A DNA stretch of 64,000 nt from Shimia sp. R10_1. GTDB taxonomy: Bacteria; Pseudomonadota; Alphaproteobacteria; Rhodobacterales; Rhodobacteraceae. Shown in pieces: positions 18,920-28,238 of this stretch. The stretch's first letter is position 1. Each line of letters begins with the position of its first letter. The notes beneath the pieces were generated by a model that worked only from the letters and a program-made list of their open reading frames with translations, was not told the origin of the DNA and ran no database searches. The stretch is taken from assembly GCF_017744095.1 (NCBI RefSeq), contig NZ_JAGHQX010000003.1, forward strand, positions 62,001 to 126,000, written 5' to 3'. The translations under genes and the position numbers were made by a program.

Positions 18920-20545
18920 ATGGACGTGTTTTCTTATTCTATTAAATCCTCAGTCGCTGCTGCATTTCTCGCAACGTCGGCCGCAGCGCCAGCAATGGCC
19001 AGCGATCTCGGGGCCGCCATTGCAGGCGCCATCGTGGGCGGGGCAATTGTCTCCAGCGCACAGAAGCAGAAACAACAGAAAGTCAAACGGCAATCCAACG
19101 CCGCCTATTATTCTGCGACACGCGCTCAAAACCGCGAAACCCAGAATGCGCTAAACTATTTTGGCTTCCCGGCAGGCACCCCGGATGGTGTGCTTGGCTC
19201 CCGCTCTCGGTCTGCCATTATGGGCTATCAAAGCTACGTCGGCTTTCCCGCAACAGGGCGACTCTCCCCCTATGAGCGGGACTTTCTTGTCTCGTCCTAC
19301 AACCGCGCGCAAGTCGGCGGACCACAGGTGGTGAAGGCCATGCAAACCCATCAACACGGGGTACGCAGCCTGCTCACCACATGGTACGCCGAAGTGCACG
19401 GCGGCCCCTCTGGCACGATCTACGGCGGCATGCCGGTTGAGGTCTCAAACGCCATCGACGAAGTGGCGCAAAGCTCTGATCCGAGCGCCGAACAGCTCTT
19501 GCAACGCTCCGGTTTCATCCAACTCGCTGATCTGAACGGAGACGGCAAAACCGACTATATTCTCGATACATCGGTCTCCGGCAGTGCCTATTGGTGTGGC
19601 GCCAAAGACTGTACGGTGATGGTGTTTGCATCTGGCCCCAGTGGCTTCACCCGCAACGACTTTCTCAGCCATGTGGCCACCCCGGCAAGCTTTTCCTGCC
19701 ACCAATCCACGTGTCGCTTAAACGAGTCGGCCACCACGGAAGTCGCCGCCGCCCCTGTGGCGCCGGTGGCACCCGCACCAACCGTTCCGGTCACTACCCC
19801 TGTCGTGGCTCAAGAACAGCCTGCGCAAGGGCTCAATAGCCTCACTCTATTTGAAACAACTCAGCCTGCCGCTCCGGAAAAATCACTTGCGGGCTATTGT
19901 GGCAAGGTCGGGCTGCTCACCAGTTCTAACGGCGGCTTCACGACTGTCTCCAAAATCACCGATCCTGATTTTGTGCTGAGCGAACAGTTCTGCCTGGCGC
20001 GCACCTACACTGTCGCCAATGGCGAAAAGCTCATGCAATCCGTTCAGGGTGCAACACAGGCGCAGGTAGATCAGCAATGTGATGCCTTTGGCCCCGTTCT
20101 TGCACCCTATGTTGGCAAACTGCCCACAGCAGCGCCTGCCCAACTGCTGTCTGAGGTGCAGAGCTTTGTGCTGAACTCCAACATGTCACTTGAGCAGCTT
20201 CAGGATACGGCCAAGATTTGCCTGTTCTCCGCCTATCGCCGCGATGACATGCAGGTCGCTCTGGGCTCTGCGCTCATCATGTCCGCCATTGGTCAAAAAC
20301 CCTATGGCGAACTGATCGCCCATCATCTGCAGCATGGCTTTGGCCTTGCCCCAAATCCGGGCCAGGCACAGGCGTGGTATGCAATTGCAATTGAGGCGCT
20401 CACAAACGGGGCAGAACCCGTGTTTGCACCAGGCCAGACAGAACGCACAGCCCTACTGCAAACAGCTGTTTCCGCAGGATCGGGCACGTCTACACCGCTT
20501 GTCCAACCTGCCGCAGCCCTTCCAACCATATCGTTAGGTGACTGA
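18920..20545 (+). CDS. Secreted peptidoglycan-binding-domain protein, function unknown
   Basis: A signal peptide is evident (AAAFLATSAAAPAMAS). Next comes a glycine-rich helix of outer-membrane-lipoprotein type (AAIAGAIVGGAIVSS), then a peptidoglycan-binding helix bundle (NALNYFGFPAGTPDGVLGSRSRSAI, about residues 75-125). A calcium-type loop LNGDGKTDY lies near residue 205, followed by a proline-rich linker. A C-terminal helical region contains a Sel1-like piece (NPGQAQAWYAIAI). AGGGAG directly abuts ATG 18920 but is correctly spaced for GTG 18926, so translation may begin there. Likely a periplasmic or cell-wall-associated protein; enzyme activity cannot be assigned. Confidence 0.8.
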   Translation: MDVFSYSIKSSVAAAFLATSAAAPAMASDLGAAIAGAIVGGAIVSSAQKQKQQKVKRQSNAAYYSATRAQNRETQNALNYFGFPAGTPDGVLGSRSRSAIMGYQSYVGFPATGRLSPYERDFLVSSYNRAQVGGPQVVKAMQTHQHGVRSLLTTWYAEVHGGPSGTIYGGMPVEVSNAIDEVAQSSDPSAEQLLQRSGFIQLADLNGDGKTDYILDTSVSGSAYWCGAKDCTVMVFASGPSGFTRNDFLSHVATPASFSCHQSTCRLNESATTEVAAAPVAPVAPAPTVPVTTPVVAQEQPAQGLNSLTLFETTQPAAPEKSLAGYCGKVGLLTSSNGGFTTVSKITDPDFVLSEQFCLARTYTVANGEKLMQSVQGATQAQVDQQCDAFGPVLAPYVGKLPTAAPAQLLSEVQSFVLNSNMSLEQLQDTAKICLFSAYRRDDMQVALGSALIMSAIGQKPYGELIAHHLQHGFGLAPNPGQAQAWYAIAIEALTNGAEPVFAPGQTERTALLQTAVSAGSGTSTPLVQPAAALPTISLGD

Positions 20546-20576
20546 CAAACTGCTGGTTCCTCCCCCAGCACACTGG

Positions 20577-20600
20577 CCTCGGCGCGTCACCGCGCCGGGG
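20577..20600 (+). terminator. Terminator after the peptidoglycan-binding gene
   Basis: 10-bp stem CCTCGGCGCG/CGCGCCGGGG (one G-T) with loop TCAC, followed by TCATTTT. Confidence 0.65.
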
Positions 20601-20699
20601 TCATTTTGTGAAATCTGCTCAAATTCCCCCCCACGCCCTACCACGCGCGATTGAAGCGTCTTATGTTTTGCACAACAGACATCAAACCAAGGACATATC

Positions 20700-21941
20700 G
20701 TGCCAGAGTATCCGAATTTCGACAGCGCACTCACCGCTCGTTTGGTCGCCTATTGTGCCATCGACAGCCAAAGCGACGAGCATGCCACCAGCACACCAAG
20801 CACCGAAATTCAGCTGGATGTCTCCCGTCATCTGGTGGCGGAGCTGGAGCGCATAGGTGCCTCCGATGTCACACTCACCTCCTACGGTGCGGTGCTTGCC
20901 ACGGTACCAGCAACGGATCCTGATGCGCCTACAATCGGCTTCTGTGCCCATGTGGACACCGCCCCACAGTTCAACGCCACAGGTGTGAAACCCCGCGTGA
21001 TCCACGCATGGGATGGCACACCAATCACCTATCCAGACAATCCTGATCTGATCCTTTCTCCTGACACCTCCGCTTATCTCAAAGGCAAAGAAGGTGAAGA
21101 CATCATCACGGCCTCTGGTCTCACACTTCTGGGAGCCGACGACAAGGCGGGCATCGCCATCATCATGACCATGGCAGAGCACCTTCTGACAACGCCGGGC
21201 CTCAAACACGGCAAGGTGCGCCTGGCTTTTACACCGGATGAGGAAATCGGACGCGGTGTGCATCCGGATCTGCCGGCCGATTTCGGCGTGGATTTCGCCT
21301 ATACGCTCGATGGTGCACAGCGCGGCACTCTGGAATATGAGACGTTCTCAGCAGACGGCGCCGTGGTCACAATCACTGGCACCTCCGCCCACCCCGGATA
21401 TGCCAAAGACAAGATGACCAACGCTCTGCATGTGGCTGCACAGATCGTGGCGGCCTTGGATGAAGCCGGCACCACACCCGAAACCACCTCAGGCCGCGAA
21501 AGCTTCACCCATATCTACGCCCAAGAAGGTGGCAGCTCCGAAACCACTCTGCGCTTCATCCTGCGCGCCTTTGAAATGGACGAATTGGAAGCCCAAGCCG
21601 ATAGGCTGAAGGCCATTTGCGAAAAGGCAGCAACAGAGTTTCCAGGCGCGACTGTTTCCTGTGACATCACCAAACAATACCGCAACATGCGCTACTGGCT
21701 TGAACAGGATATGACGCCAGTGGAGCTGGCACGCGATGCCATTCGTGCCGAAGGGCTGGAGCCCAAATCCGTCCCCATTCGCGGTGGAACAGATGGCTCT
21801 CAGCTCACCGAAAAAGGTGTGCCCTGCCCCAATATCTTCACTGGTATGATGGAAATCCACGGCCCACTTGAATGGATTTCAGCGCAGGATATGGCCAGCG
21901 CAACGCGCGTCATTCTCAACCTGGTGCAACGCAACACTTAG
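20700..21941 (+). CDS. pepT: Peptidase T (tripeptide aminopeptidase)
   Basis: Cytosolic M20B zinc aminopeptidase releasing the N-terminal residue from tripeptides. Metal and catalytic blocks: AHVDTAP (H84, D86), LGADDKAG, FTPDEEIGRG and the IRGGTDGSQL block. The dimerisation domain lies in the middle. 413 aa, normal. The start is GTG 20700 with AAGGA upstream. Confidence 0.94.
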   Translation: MPEYPNFDSALTARLVAYCAIDSQSDEHATSTPSTEIQLDVSRHLVAELERIGASDVTLTSYGAVLATVPATDPDAPTIGFCAHVDTAPQFNATGVKPRVIHAWDGTPITYPDNPDLILSPDTSAYLKGKEGEDIITASGLTLLGADDKAGIAIIMTMAEHLLTTPGLKHGKVRLAFTPDEEIGRGVHPDLPADFGVDFAYTLDGAQRGTLEYETFSADGAVVTITGTSAHPGYAKDKMTNALHVAAQIVAALDEAGTTPETTSGRESFTHIYAQEGGSSETTLRFILRAFEMDELEAQADRLKAICEKAATEFPGATVSCDITKQYRNMRYWLEQDMTPVELARDAIRAEGLEPKSVPIRGGTDGSQLTEKGVPCPNIFTGMMEIHGPLEWISAQDMASATRVILNLVQRNT

Positions 21942-22081
21942 CGCTCCTCCCTCTCGTCATGAGGCTTCGCCAGTTTTGACCGGCGGGCCTCCGCCGAGCT
22001 GAAAACACCTCACAGCTTCGTGAAAATCCGTGAATTTCATCCTCACGTACCCCTCCCATTGAACAAAACTGGGAGAGAACA

Positions 22082-23708
22082 ATGAGTTTTTTTTGATGCC
22101 TTACTGAAACGCCTGCTGGAGCGTTTCAATCTTCACGATCCCGCACCGACCCCGCCGCCAGCACCAACTCAGACCATCGCCGAAATCGCATCCGCCAATG
22201 GGAACTTTGACATTCTTGTCGCCGCTCTTGATGCTGCCGGGCTCAAACAAACATTTCTGGATCCGGGCAATTTCACGGTCTTTGCCCCAACAGACGAAGC
22301 TTTTGAAATTCTGGCACGTGACACGCTCGGCATTGATACCAATGGGCTTACAGAAACCGAAATCGCTGTCGAAATCGTGACGGCTGTCGGTGTCTCGACA
22401 CTCAAAGACATCCTGTTTTACCACGTCAAAGCTGGCAGCAGCTCCCTGCAAGAGGTGCAAGACAGCGGCTCGGTAGACACTCTGCTGAACGCCGCGAGCT
22501 TTGGCGTGGCGGGTGACACACTCAACGACAATGACCCAGATGTCGAGGATCCTGAGTTTGTCGAGGGGCTCACGGATATCAAAGCCACAAACGGTGTCAT
22601 TCACGTCATCGATCGCGTCCTTCTGCCAATCGACGTGATGGAAGAGACTGCTCAACCAACCATTGCTGACATTGCTGGTGGCAATCCAGCCTTTGAAGCC
22701 CTTGTGGGCGCCCTTGTGGCAACAGGGCTTGTGGATCTCTTCACTGATCCAAACAATGACTTCACGGTCTTTGCCCCCACAGATGATGCCTTCCGCGCCC
22801 TTGCCCAAGAATTGGGCGTCGACACAACCGGACTTGCAGACGCCGATTTGCCCGGCGCGATTGTAGGCGCTGTTGGCATTGATCTTGTGCGAGATGTGCT
22901 ACTTTACCATGTGCAGGCAGGCGGCCAGTCCCTTGCAGACATTAAAGAAGCGCGCCTGGTGGAAACCGCGCTAGAGGGCGGCCGGTTTGTGGTTGATGGC
23001 AACAGCCTCAACGATTCAGATCCCGGTCGCGCCAACCCCAACTTTGTCGAAGGCCTCACAGATATCGAAGCCTCTAACGGTGAGATCCACGTGATAGACG
23101 CGGTGCTTCTGCCAATTGATATCGCGGATGTATCCCCGATTCACGATCGCGGCGGCTTTGGCGACGATGTGCAGATCGGTGGCGCAACAGATGATTATCT
23201 GAGCGGCGGGTTCACAGGAGATGACATTCAGATCGGCGGTGCTGGCAACGACCGCATGTATGGCCGCTTGGGCGATGACATCCAGTTCGGTGGCAGTGGA
23301 AACGATCGTATGTTCGGCGGCTGGGGAAATGACCGTATAGATGGCGATGGCGGCAATGACCTGCTCAAAGGTGGGCGTGGAAACGACACGCTCGATGGCG
23401 GAGAAGGCAACGATGTCCTACGTGGCGGCAGTGGTCATGACACGCTGATCGGCGGAGAAGGCGATGATCGCCTATATGGAAACTGGGGCGCAGATGCGTT
23501 TGACTTCTCCGAACTCAGCGGAAATGACACAATCGGCGACTTTGGGCGCCATGACACGATCCTGCTAGATGCTGCAGAATTCGCCGATTATGCTGAGGTG
23601 ATGGAAAACACCTCTTTCCGCGGGCACATTGCGACCATCGAAGGTGACGAAGGCTCCATTACCCTCAACGGACGCCATCTGGATGAAAGCGACTTTGTCT
23701 TTGTCTGA
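22082..23708 (+). CDS. Fasciclin (FAS1) x2 plus RTX-repeat protein with a frameshift at the start
   Basis: Two FAS1 adhesion domains (about residues 30-160 and 195-320 of the rebuilt protein; NFTVFAPTDEAF and DFTVFAPTDDAF are the H1-type motifs). They are followed by roughly ten RTX nonapeptides of GG-x-G-x-D type and a short C-terminus ending in FVFV, typical of type I-secreted proteins. A perfect ribosome site (GGGAG, six-base gap) and ATG lie at 22082. That ATG runs into a stop after four codons because of eight T's at 22087-22094; seven T's would give one frame of 541 codons (MSFFDALLKRLLERF). Without the shift the first start in frame is GTG 22377, which would cut the first FAS1 domain. 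It may be a sequencing error, phase variation, slippage or a broken gene. Confidence 0.8.
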
Positions 23709-23719
23709 CGCCCCAACAC

Positions 23720-23743
23720 GGTGAGCCGAAACATCGGCTCACC
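23720..23743. terminator. Bidirectional hairpin between the FAS1-RTX gene and aroB
   Basis: Perfect 10-bp stem GGTGAGCCGA/TCGGCTCACC with a 4-base loop, in the 47-base gap between two convergent genes. No clear T run on either side. Confidence 0.65.
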
Positions 23744-23755
23744 CTCTCCAATGAT

Positions 23756-24865
23756 TTAGCGCGCCGCCAGCTCTTGCGCGAGCAACTCGCGCACCACGTC
23801 TCGCGGTACATCCGCAGTCACAAAGGCCGCGCCAATCCCGCGCGCGAGGATAAAGCGCAACTGGCCATCCACGACCTTTTTATCCTGCCCCATCAAGTCA
23901 AGCAGCGCATCGGCATCCGGTAAATCGCCTGCAATGTCTTTCAGATCCACTTTCATGCCCATGTCACGCAGATGCTGTCGCACCCGGCTTGGATCTTCCT
24001 GCGCACAGAGGCCCAGCCGCGCGCTCAACTCAAACGCCAGCGCACAGCCCACAGCCACACCTTCGCCATGCAGCAGACGATCACCATAGCCCGTTGCCGC
24101 TTCAAGCGCATGACAGAAGGTATGCCCAAGGTTCAATAGCGCGCGATCCCCCTGTTCAGTCTCATCGCGCATCACAATTTCGGCTTTCATCTCACAAGAG
24201 CGTTTCACCGCCGCAATCCGCGCCGCCACATCACCCTCTGCCAGCTTCGGACCATTGGTTTCAAGCCAGTCAAAAAACTTGGCATCGCCCAGCAGACCAT
24301 ATTTGACCACCTCACCATAGCCTGCGAGGAAATCACGCGCAGGCAATGCAGCCAAAACATCAATATCCGCCAGCACCATCTTTGGCTGATGAAATGCGCC
24401 AACGAGGTTCTTGCCCAAGGGGCTGTTGATGCCGGTTTTGCCACCAACAGAGCTGTCCACCTGCGCCAGAAGGCTGGTTGGGATCTGAACAAACCCCACG
24501 CCCCGGCGCAATATGGCTGCGGCAAAACCGGTCAGATCCCCAATCACACCGCCGCCGAGCGCAACCACCAGATCACGCCGCTCTACGCGTTGCGCCAGCA
24601 GCCATTCCACGGTTTGCTCCAGATGCGCCCAGCCCTTGGTGCTTTCGCCCGCAGGCAACACCAACGCTTCCATGGTGACCCCGGCACTTTCCAACCCAGA
24701 CCGCAAGGTGTCCAGATGCAGCGCAGCCACGTTTTCATCTGTGACAACACAGACTTGCTTGCGCGCCAGCATAGGTCCGATCAATGCCCCCGCCTGCGCC
24801 AACAGTCCGGGACCAATGTGAATATCGTATTCGCGCCCCTCAAGGCCCACATGTACCGTTTCCAT
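23756..24865 (-). CDS. aroB: 3-dehydroquinate synthase
   Basis: Second step of the shikimate pathway; NAD- and metal-dependent. Conserved blocks: the VTDENVAALH strand, GGGVIGDLTGFAAA (NAD-binding glycines), RGVGFVQIPTSLLAQVDSSVGGKTG and GHTFCHALE (metal histidine). The start is ATG 24865; the ATG one codon earlier overlaps the aroK stop. 369 aa. Follows aroK, forming the common aroK-aroB operon. Confidence 0.96.
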   Translation of the reverse strand: METVHVGLEGREYDIHIGPGLLAQAGALIGPMLARKQVCVVTDENVAALHLDTLRSGLESAGVTMEALVLPAGESTKGWAHLEQTVEWLLAQRVERRDLVVALGGGVIGDLTGFAAAILRRGVGFVQIPTSLLAQVDSSVGGKTGINSPLGKNLVGAFHQPKMVLADIDVLAALPARDFLAGYGEVVKYGLLGDAKFFDWLETNGPKLAEGDVAARIAAVKRSCEMKAEIVMRDETEQGDRALLNLGHTFCHALEAATGYGDRLLHGEGVAVGCALAFELSARLGLCAQEDPSRVRQHLRDMGMKVDLKDIAGDLPDADALLDLMGQDKKVVDGQLRFILARGIGAAFVTADVPRDVVRELLAQELAAR

Positions 24866-24867
24866 CA

Positions 24868-25419
24868 TCAGCTTGCCCCTTCCAGTACATCCGGGCGTTG
24901 ATGGATCAACGCCTCTGCCACCCGCTCCGCCATCTCGTCAATGCTCAATCCCGCCTCTGCCAACACCGGCAGATCGGCGCGGCTATAAAGCGGCACCCGC
25001 GCCGCATAAATCTCTTCAAGAGTTTTTCGTGGATTGTCTGTCCGCAACAAGGGTCTTGTATCCTTGTGTTTCACACGCGACCACAACAGCTCCACATCCG
25101 CGTTCAGCCACACCGCAACGCCGCGCTCGGAAATCACAGCCCGGTTGGCCTCTGCCAGGTAGGCCCCCCCCCCGGTTGACAGGATGCAACGTTCTTCTTC
25201 CAGAAGTCGCCCGATCACCTGACTTTCTTTCTGTCGGAAAAACGCCTCGCCATCCCGGCTGAAAATCTCTGCAATGCTCATGTTGGCCGCCTTCTCGATT
25301 TCGGCATCTGAATCGATAAACGGAACATCAAGTTTGGCCGCCAAAGCGCGTCCAACAGCGGTTTTTCCTGCGCCCATCATGCCCACCAGCACAACGGTTT
25401 TCTTCAGTTCATAGCCCAT
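24868..25419 (-). CDS. aroK: Shikimate kinase
   Basis: Phosphorylates shikimate at the 3-position. P-loop GMMGAGKT at residues 13-20, the shikimate-binding D of FIDSDAEIE, the STGGGAYL loop and the R of the DTRPLL lid are visible. 183 aa from ATG 25419 (MGYELKK); seven further in-frame codons upstream are not family-like. Divergent from the small membrane protein gene to its right. Confidence 0.95.
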   Translation of the reverse strand: MGYELKKTVVLVGMMGAGKTAVGRALAAKLDVPFIDSDAEIEKAANMSIAEIFSRDGEAFFRQKESQVIGRLLEEERCILSTGGGAYLAEANRAVISERGVAVWLNADVELLWSRVKHKDTRPLLRTDNPRKTLEEIYAARVPLYSRADLPVLAEAGLSIDEMAERVAEALIHQRPDVLEGAS

Positions 25420-25538
25420 GAAACGCCCACAATCGGCCAAGCCTTGCTCAAAATTAAGATTTTGGCATTGAATGACGTGATCTTGTGCAAAAGGCCAGTT
25501 ATAAGTTGAAAAAAACGGGCAGGAATTTGAGGGGATTC

Positions 25539-25691
25539 ATGGGCAAAGTCTTTCGGGCCTTAGTGGCTCTGTTGGTTTTGGCGGCAATCGCATTGGTGGT
25601 ATATGCCTATGTTGGCCCAATTTTTGGGGCTGATTTTTCCGCAAAACAAACTGAAATCCGCATTCCTGTAGAGCTGCAAGGCGAAGAATGA
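25539..25691 (+). CDS. Small single-pass membrane protein (50 aa), coupled to next gene
   Basis: Starts MGKVFRALVALLVLAAIALVV, one membrane helix followed by a short mostly polar tail (FSAKQTEIRIPVELQGEE) that would lie in the periplasm. GAGGGG precedes the ATG at a good distance; 18 more codons are open upstream but lack a ribosome site. Its stop overlaps the next start (ATGA), so the two are made together. Function unknown. Confidence 0.7.
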   Translation: MGKVFRALVALLVLAAIALVVYAYVGPIFGADFSAKQTEIRIPVELQGEE

Positions 25692-27235
25692 GCCGTCTTA
25701 GCGGTCTGGGCACATGGCCCGTTCTGTTCAGCCTCGCTGCTGCGCCGGGCTTTGCTCAGAATGCAGACCCAGCCACCTCAGCTGAATCCCCGCTGTCTGC
25801 CATTGAGTGGCTGAACCCCACACCAACTGTCACGCTCGACATCGGCCTGCCGCCGGAAGAGCCCCCCGTTTCCGAAGGCCTCAGCACCCCCGACATTGCG
25901 ATTTCCTCGCTGGACGACAACGGCCATGACGCTGCGGGCCTGCTGCCTTCCTCAGTAACCGGCCTGCCCGCATCGCTCTGGTCTGCCTCTCAGGCCACAG
26001 ACCTCAGCACACTGGTGCGTGCGCAGCGCCCAGATGTGCTCCCTGCCATGCAGGCGCTGCTCTACACGCTGCTCTTGGCGGAGGCGGACGCACCGCGCAA
26101 CGCAGGCGTGGCCAATGAACTGTTGATTGCCCGCATCGACAAACTGATCGAAATGGGCGCACTCGAACAGGCTGGCGCGCTTCTGGAACGTGCAGGTCCT
26201 GACACACCCGCGCTCTTTGCGCGCTGGTTTGATGTCACCCTTCTCATGGGAGAAGAGCAACGCGCCTGCGACGCGCTCATGCAAGCGCCGCATCTGGCAC
26301 CTGATTACGCTGCCCGCATCTTCTGCACCGCACGTTCCGGGGATTGGCGAGCCGCCGCGCTGACCCTCGATACGGCAAAGGCACTTGGCCTAATCTCAGA
26401 GGAAATGGATGCTTTGCTGCTGCGTTTTCTTGATCCGGATCTCTTTGAGGGAGAGCCACTGCTTGTGGCTGCGGGCCCTGTCACGCCACTCAAGTTCCGC
26501 CTCTACGAAGCCATCGGCGAGACCCAGTCTACCACTGGCCTGCCCCGCGCCTATGCCCATGCCGATCTGCGTGATACCGCCGGATGGAAGGCCCAGCTTG
26601 AAGCCTCCGAACGACTGGCACGCACCTCTGCACTGCATGAAAACCGTCTGCTTGGCATCTACTCAGAGCGCAAACCCGCTGCCTCAGGTATGATCTGGGA
26701 TCGCGTGGCCGCCCTGCAGGCCTTGGACGCCGCGATCGCAGCAAATGACACAGCCAAAGTTGCAGACACTCTTCCTGCAGCATGGGCCGCGATGCAGCAG
26801 GTCCACCTCGAAGTGCCCTTTGCACGCATCTATGGGCCAGCCTTGTTGAAGCTGCCCCTGCAGGGTGTGACCGCACGTCTGGCGCGCGACATCGCCCTCC
26901 TGTCTTCGGACTATGAGAAGGCCGCCCGCAGCGGCCCACGCGACTTTCTCGCAGGTCTTGCGCTTGGTGCACCACCCCGGGTCACCACCGATCCTGTCCA
27001 CCGCGCGATTTCTGATGCATTCCACGGCGCCGGGGTGCCTCAGGATATTTCAACCATGCTTGCACGCGGCCAATTGGGCGAAGGCATCCTCACGGCCATG
27101 TCACTGATGGATGATGGTGCTGCGGGCAATCTCGGCGCGCTGACCGATGCGCTCGCCACATTGCGCGCTGTTGGCCTGGAAGACACCGCGCGCCGCGCTG
27201 CACTCCAAATTGCATTGCTGGACACGCGAGGCTGA
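25688..27235 (+). CDS. Secreted alpha-helical repeat protein, function unknown
   Basis: 515 aa. A signal peptide is clear (LFSLAAAPGFAQN), then a proline-rich stretch, then a long alanine/leucine-rich helical region that reads like degenerate TPR or SEL1-type repeats (for example EQAGALLERAGPDTPALFARWFD). No catalytic motif was found. It is coupled to the 50-aa membrane protein before it and lies four bases before xerD, so the three probably form one transcript between aroK and xerD. A periplasmic scaffold role is a guess. Confidence 0.7.
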   Translation: MSRLSGLGTWPVLFSLAAAPGFAQNADPATSAESPLSAIEWLNPTPTVTLDIGLPPEEPPVSEGLSTPDIAISSLDDNGHDAAGLLPSSVTGLPASLWSASQATDLSTLVRAQRPDVLPAMQALLYTLLLAEADAPRNAGVANELLIARIDKLIEMGALEQAGALLERAGPDTPALFARWFDVTLLMGEEQRACDALMQAPHLAPDYAARIFCTARSGDWRAAALTLDTAKALGLISEEMDALLLRFLDPDLFEGEPLLVAAGPVTPLKFRLYEAIGETQSTTGLPRAYAHADLRDTAGWKAQLEASERLARTSALHENRLLGIYSERKPAASGMIWDRVAALQALDAAIAANDTAKVADTLPAAWAAMQQVHLEVPFARIYGPALLKLPLQGVTARLARDIALLSSDYEKAARSGPRDFLAGLALGAPPRVTTDPVHRAISDAFHGAGVPQDISTMLARGQLGEGILTAMSLMDDGAAGNLGALTDALATLRAVGLEDTARRAALQIALLDTRG

Positions 27236-27239
27236 GGCG

Positions 27240-28238
27240 ATGGCACCCAGCACACAAAACCTATGGATCGAAACGTTTCTGGACGCGCAAGCCGCTGAGC
27301 TTGGCGCCTCCCCCAACACGCTCGCCGCCTATTTGCGCGACCTCACGAGCTTTGTTGAATGGGCCAAGCGTCGCTCCATCTCATTTGAAACCGCAACTCA
27401 GACCCAGATCGAAGACTATTTGCTCTTTTGTGATGCAGAAGGATTGGCCCAATCCACGCGCGCACGCCGCCTCTCTGCACTCAAACAGCTCTTTCGGTTT
27501 GCCTTTGAAGAAGGCTGGCGAGACAGCAACCCCGCCATTCAAATCCGCGGCCCAGGAAGATCCAAGCGCCTGCCCAAAACGCTCGAAGTCACAGAGGTCG
27601 ATGCCCTACTCAAAGCCGCCCGTGAAACAGGCCGCAATCCGCAGGATCGCCTGCGCAACACCTGCCTGATGGAATTGCTCTATGCCACCGGCATGCGCGT
27701 GACAGAACTCGTAAGCCTCCCTGTCGCGGCCGCCCGCGGCAATCCACAGATGCTTCTGGTGCGCGGCAAAGGCGATAAAGAACGCATGGTTCCGCTGTCC
27801 CCACCCGCGCGCGAGGCGCTCTCTGCGTGGCTCTCCGTGCGCGACCGTGCAGAAGAGGACAAACAGACCAAAGGCAAGCCAGCCTCTCTCTTTCTCTTCC
27901 CGTCCCGTGGTGCGCTGGGTCACATCACTCGCAATTGGTTTCACACGCTAATCAAAGATCTCGCGATCACCGCAGGCGTGCCACCCGTGAAGGTTACGCC
28001 CCACACTCTGCGCCATGCGTTTGCCACCCATCTGCTGGCCAATGGCGCAGACCTGCGTGTGATCCAAACGCTTCTGGGACACGCCGATCTCTCGACCACC
28101 GAAATTTACACCCACGTGCTGGATGAACGTTTGCATGAGTTGGTGACAACCCATCACCCGCTGGCGCGCGAAGATGAAAGCCGCACAGAGAGTGGCACCC
28201 GCAAGTCCTCAGGCAAAACGTCCTCCGAAGGCCAATAA
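27240..28238 (+). CDS. xerD: Tyrosine recombinase XerD
   Basis: Resolves chromosome dimers at dif with XerC. The catalytic set is visible: R153 (GMRVTELV), K180 region (GKGDKER), H255-x-x-R258 (HTLRHAFATHL), H281 and nucleophile Y290 (TEIYTHV). N-terminal core-binding domain at residues 5-95. 332 aa, slightly longer than usual because of a serine/lysine/glycine-rich C-terminal tail. That tail overlaps the convergent phosphoesterase gene by 85 bases. The start ATG 27240 is chosen because the family begins there. Confidence 0.93.
   Translation: MAPSTQNLWIETFLDAQAAELGASPNTLAAYLRDLTSFVEWAKRRSISFETATQTQIEDYLLFCDAEGLAQSTRARRLSALKQLFRFAFEEGWRDSNPAIQIRGPGRSKRLPKTLEVTEVDALLKAARETGRNPQDRLRNTCLMELLYATGMRVTELVSLPVAAARGNPQMLLVRGKGDKERMVPLSPPAREALSAWLSVRDRAEEDKQTKGKPASLFLFPSRGALGHITRNWFHTLIKDLAITAGVPPVKVTPHTLRHAFATHLLANGADLRVIQTLLGHADLSTTEIYTHVLDERLHELVTTHHPLAREDESRTESGTRKSSGKTSSEGQ

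Noticed and set aside
23150..23500. Regular repeats that could be mistaken for a CRISPR array
   Set aside because: They are 27-base coding repeats of RTX nonapeptides (GG-x-G-x-D), in frame and not identical.
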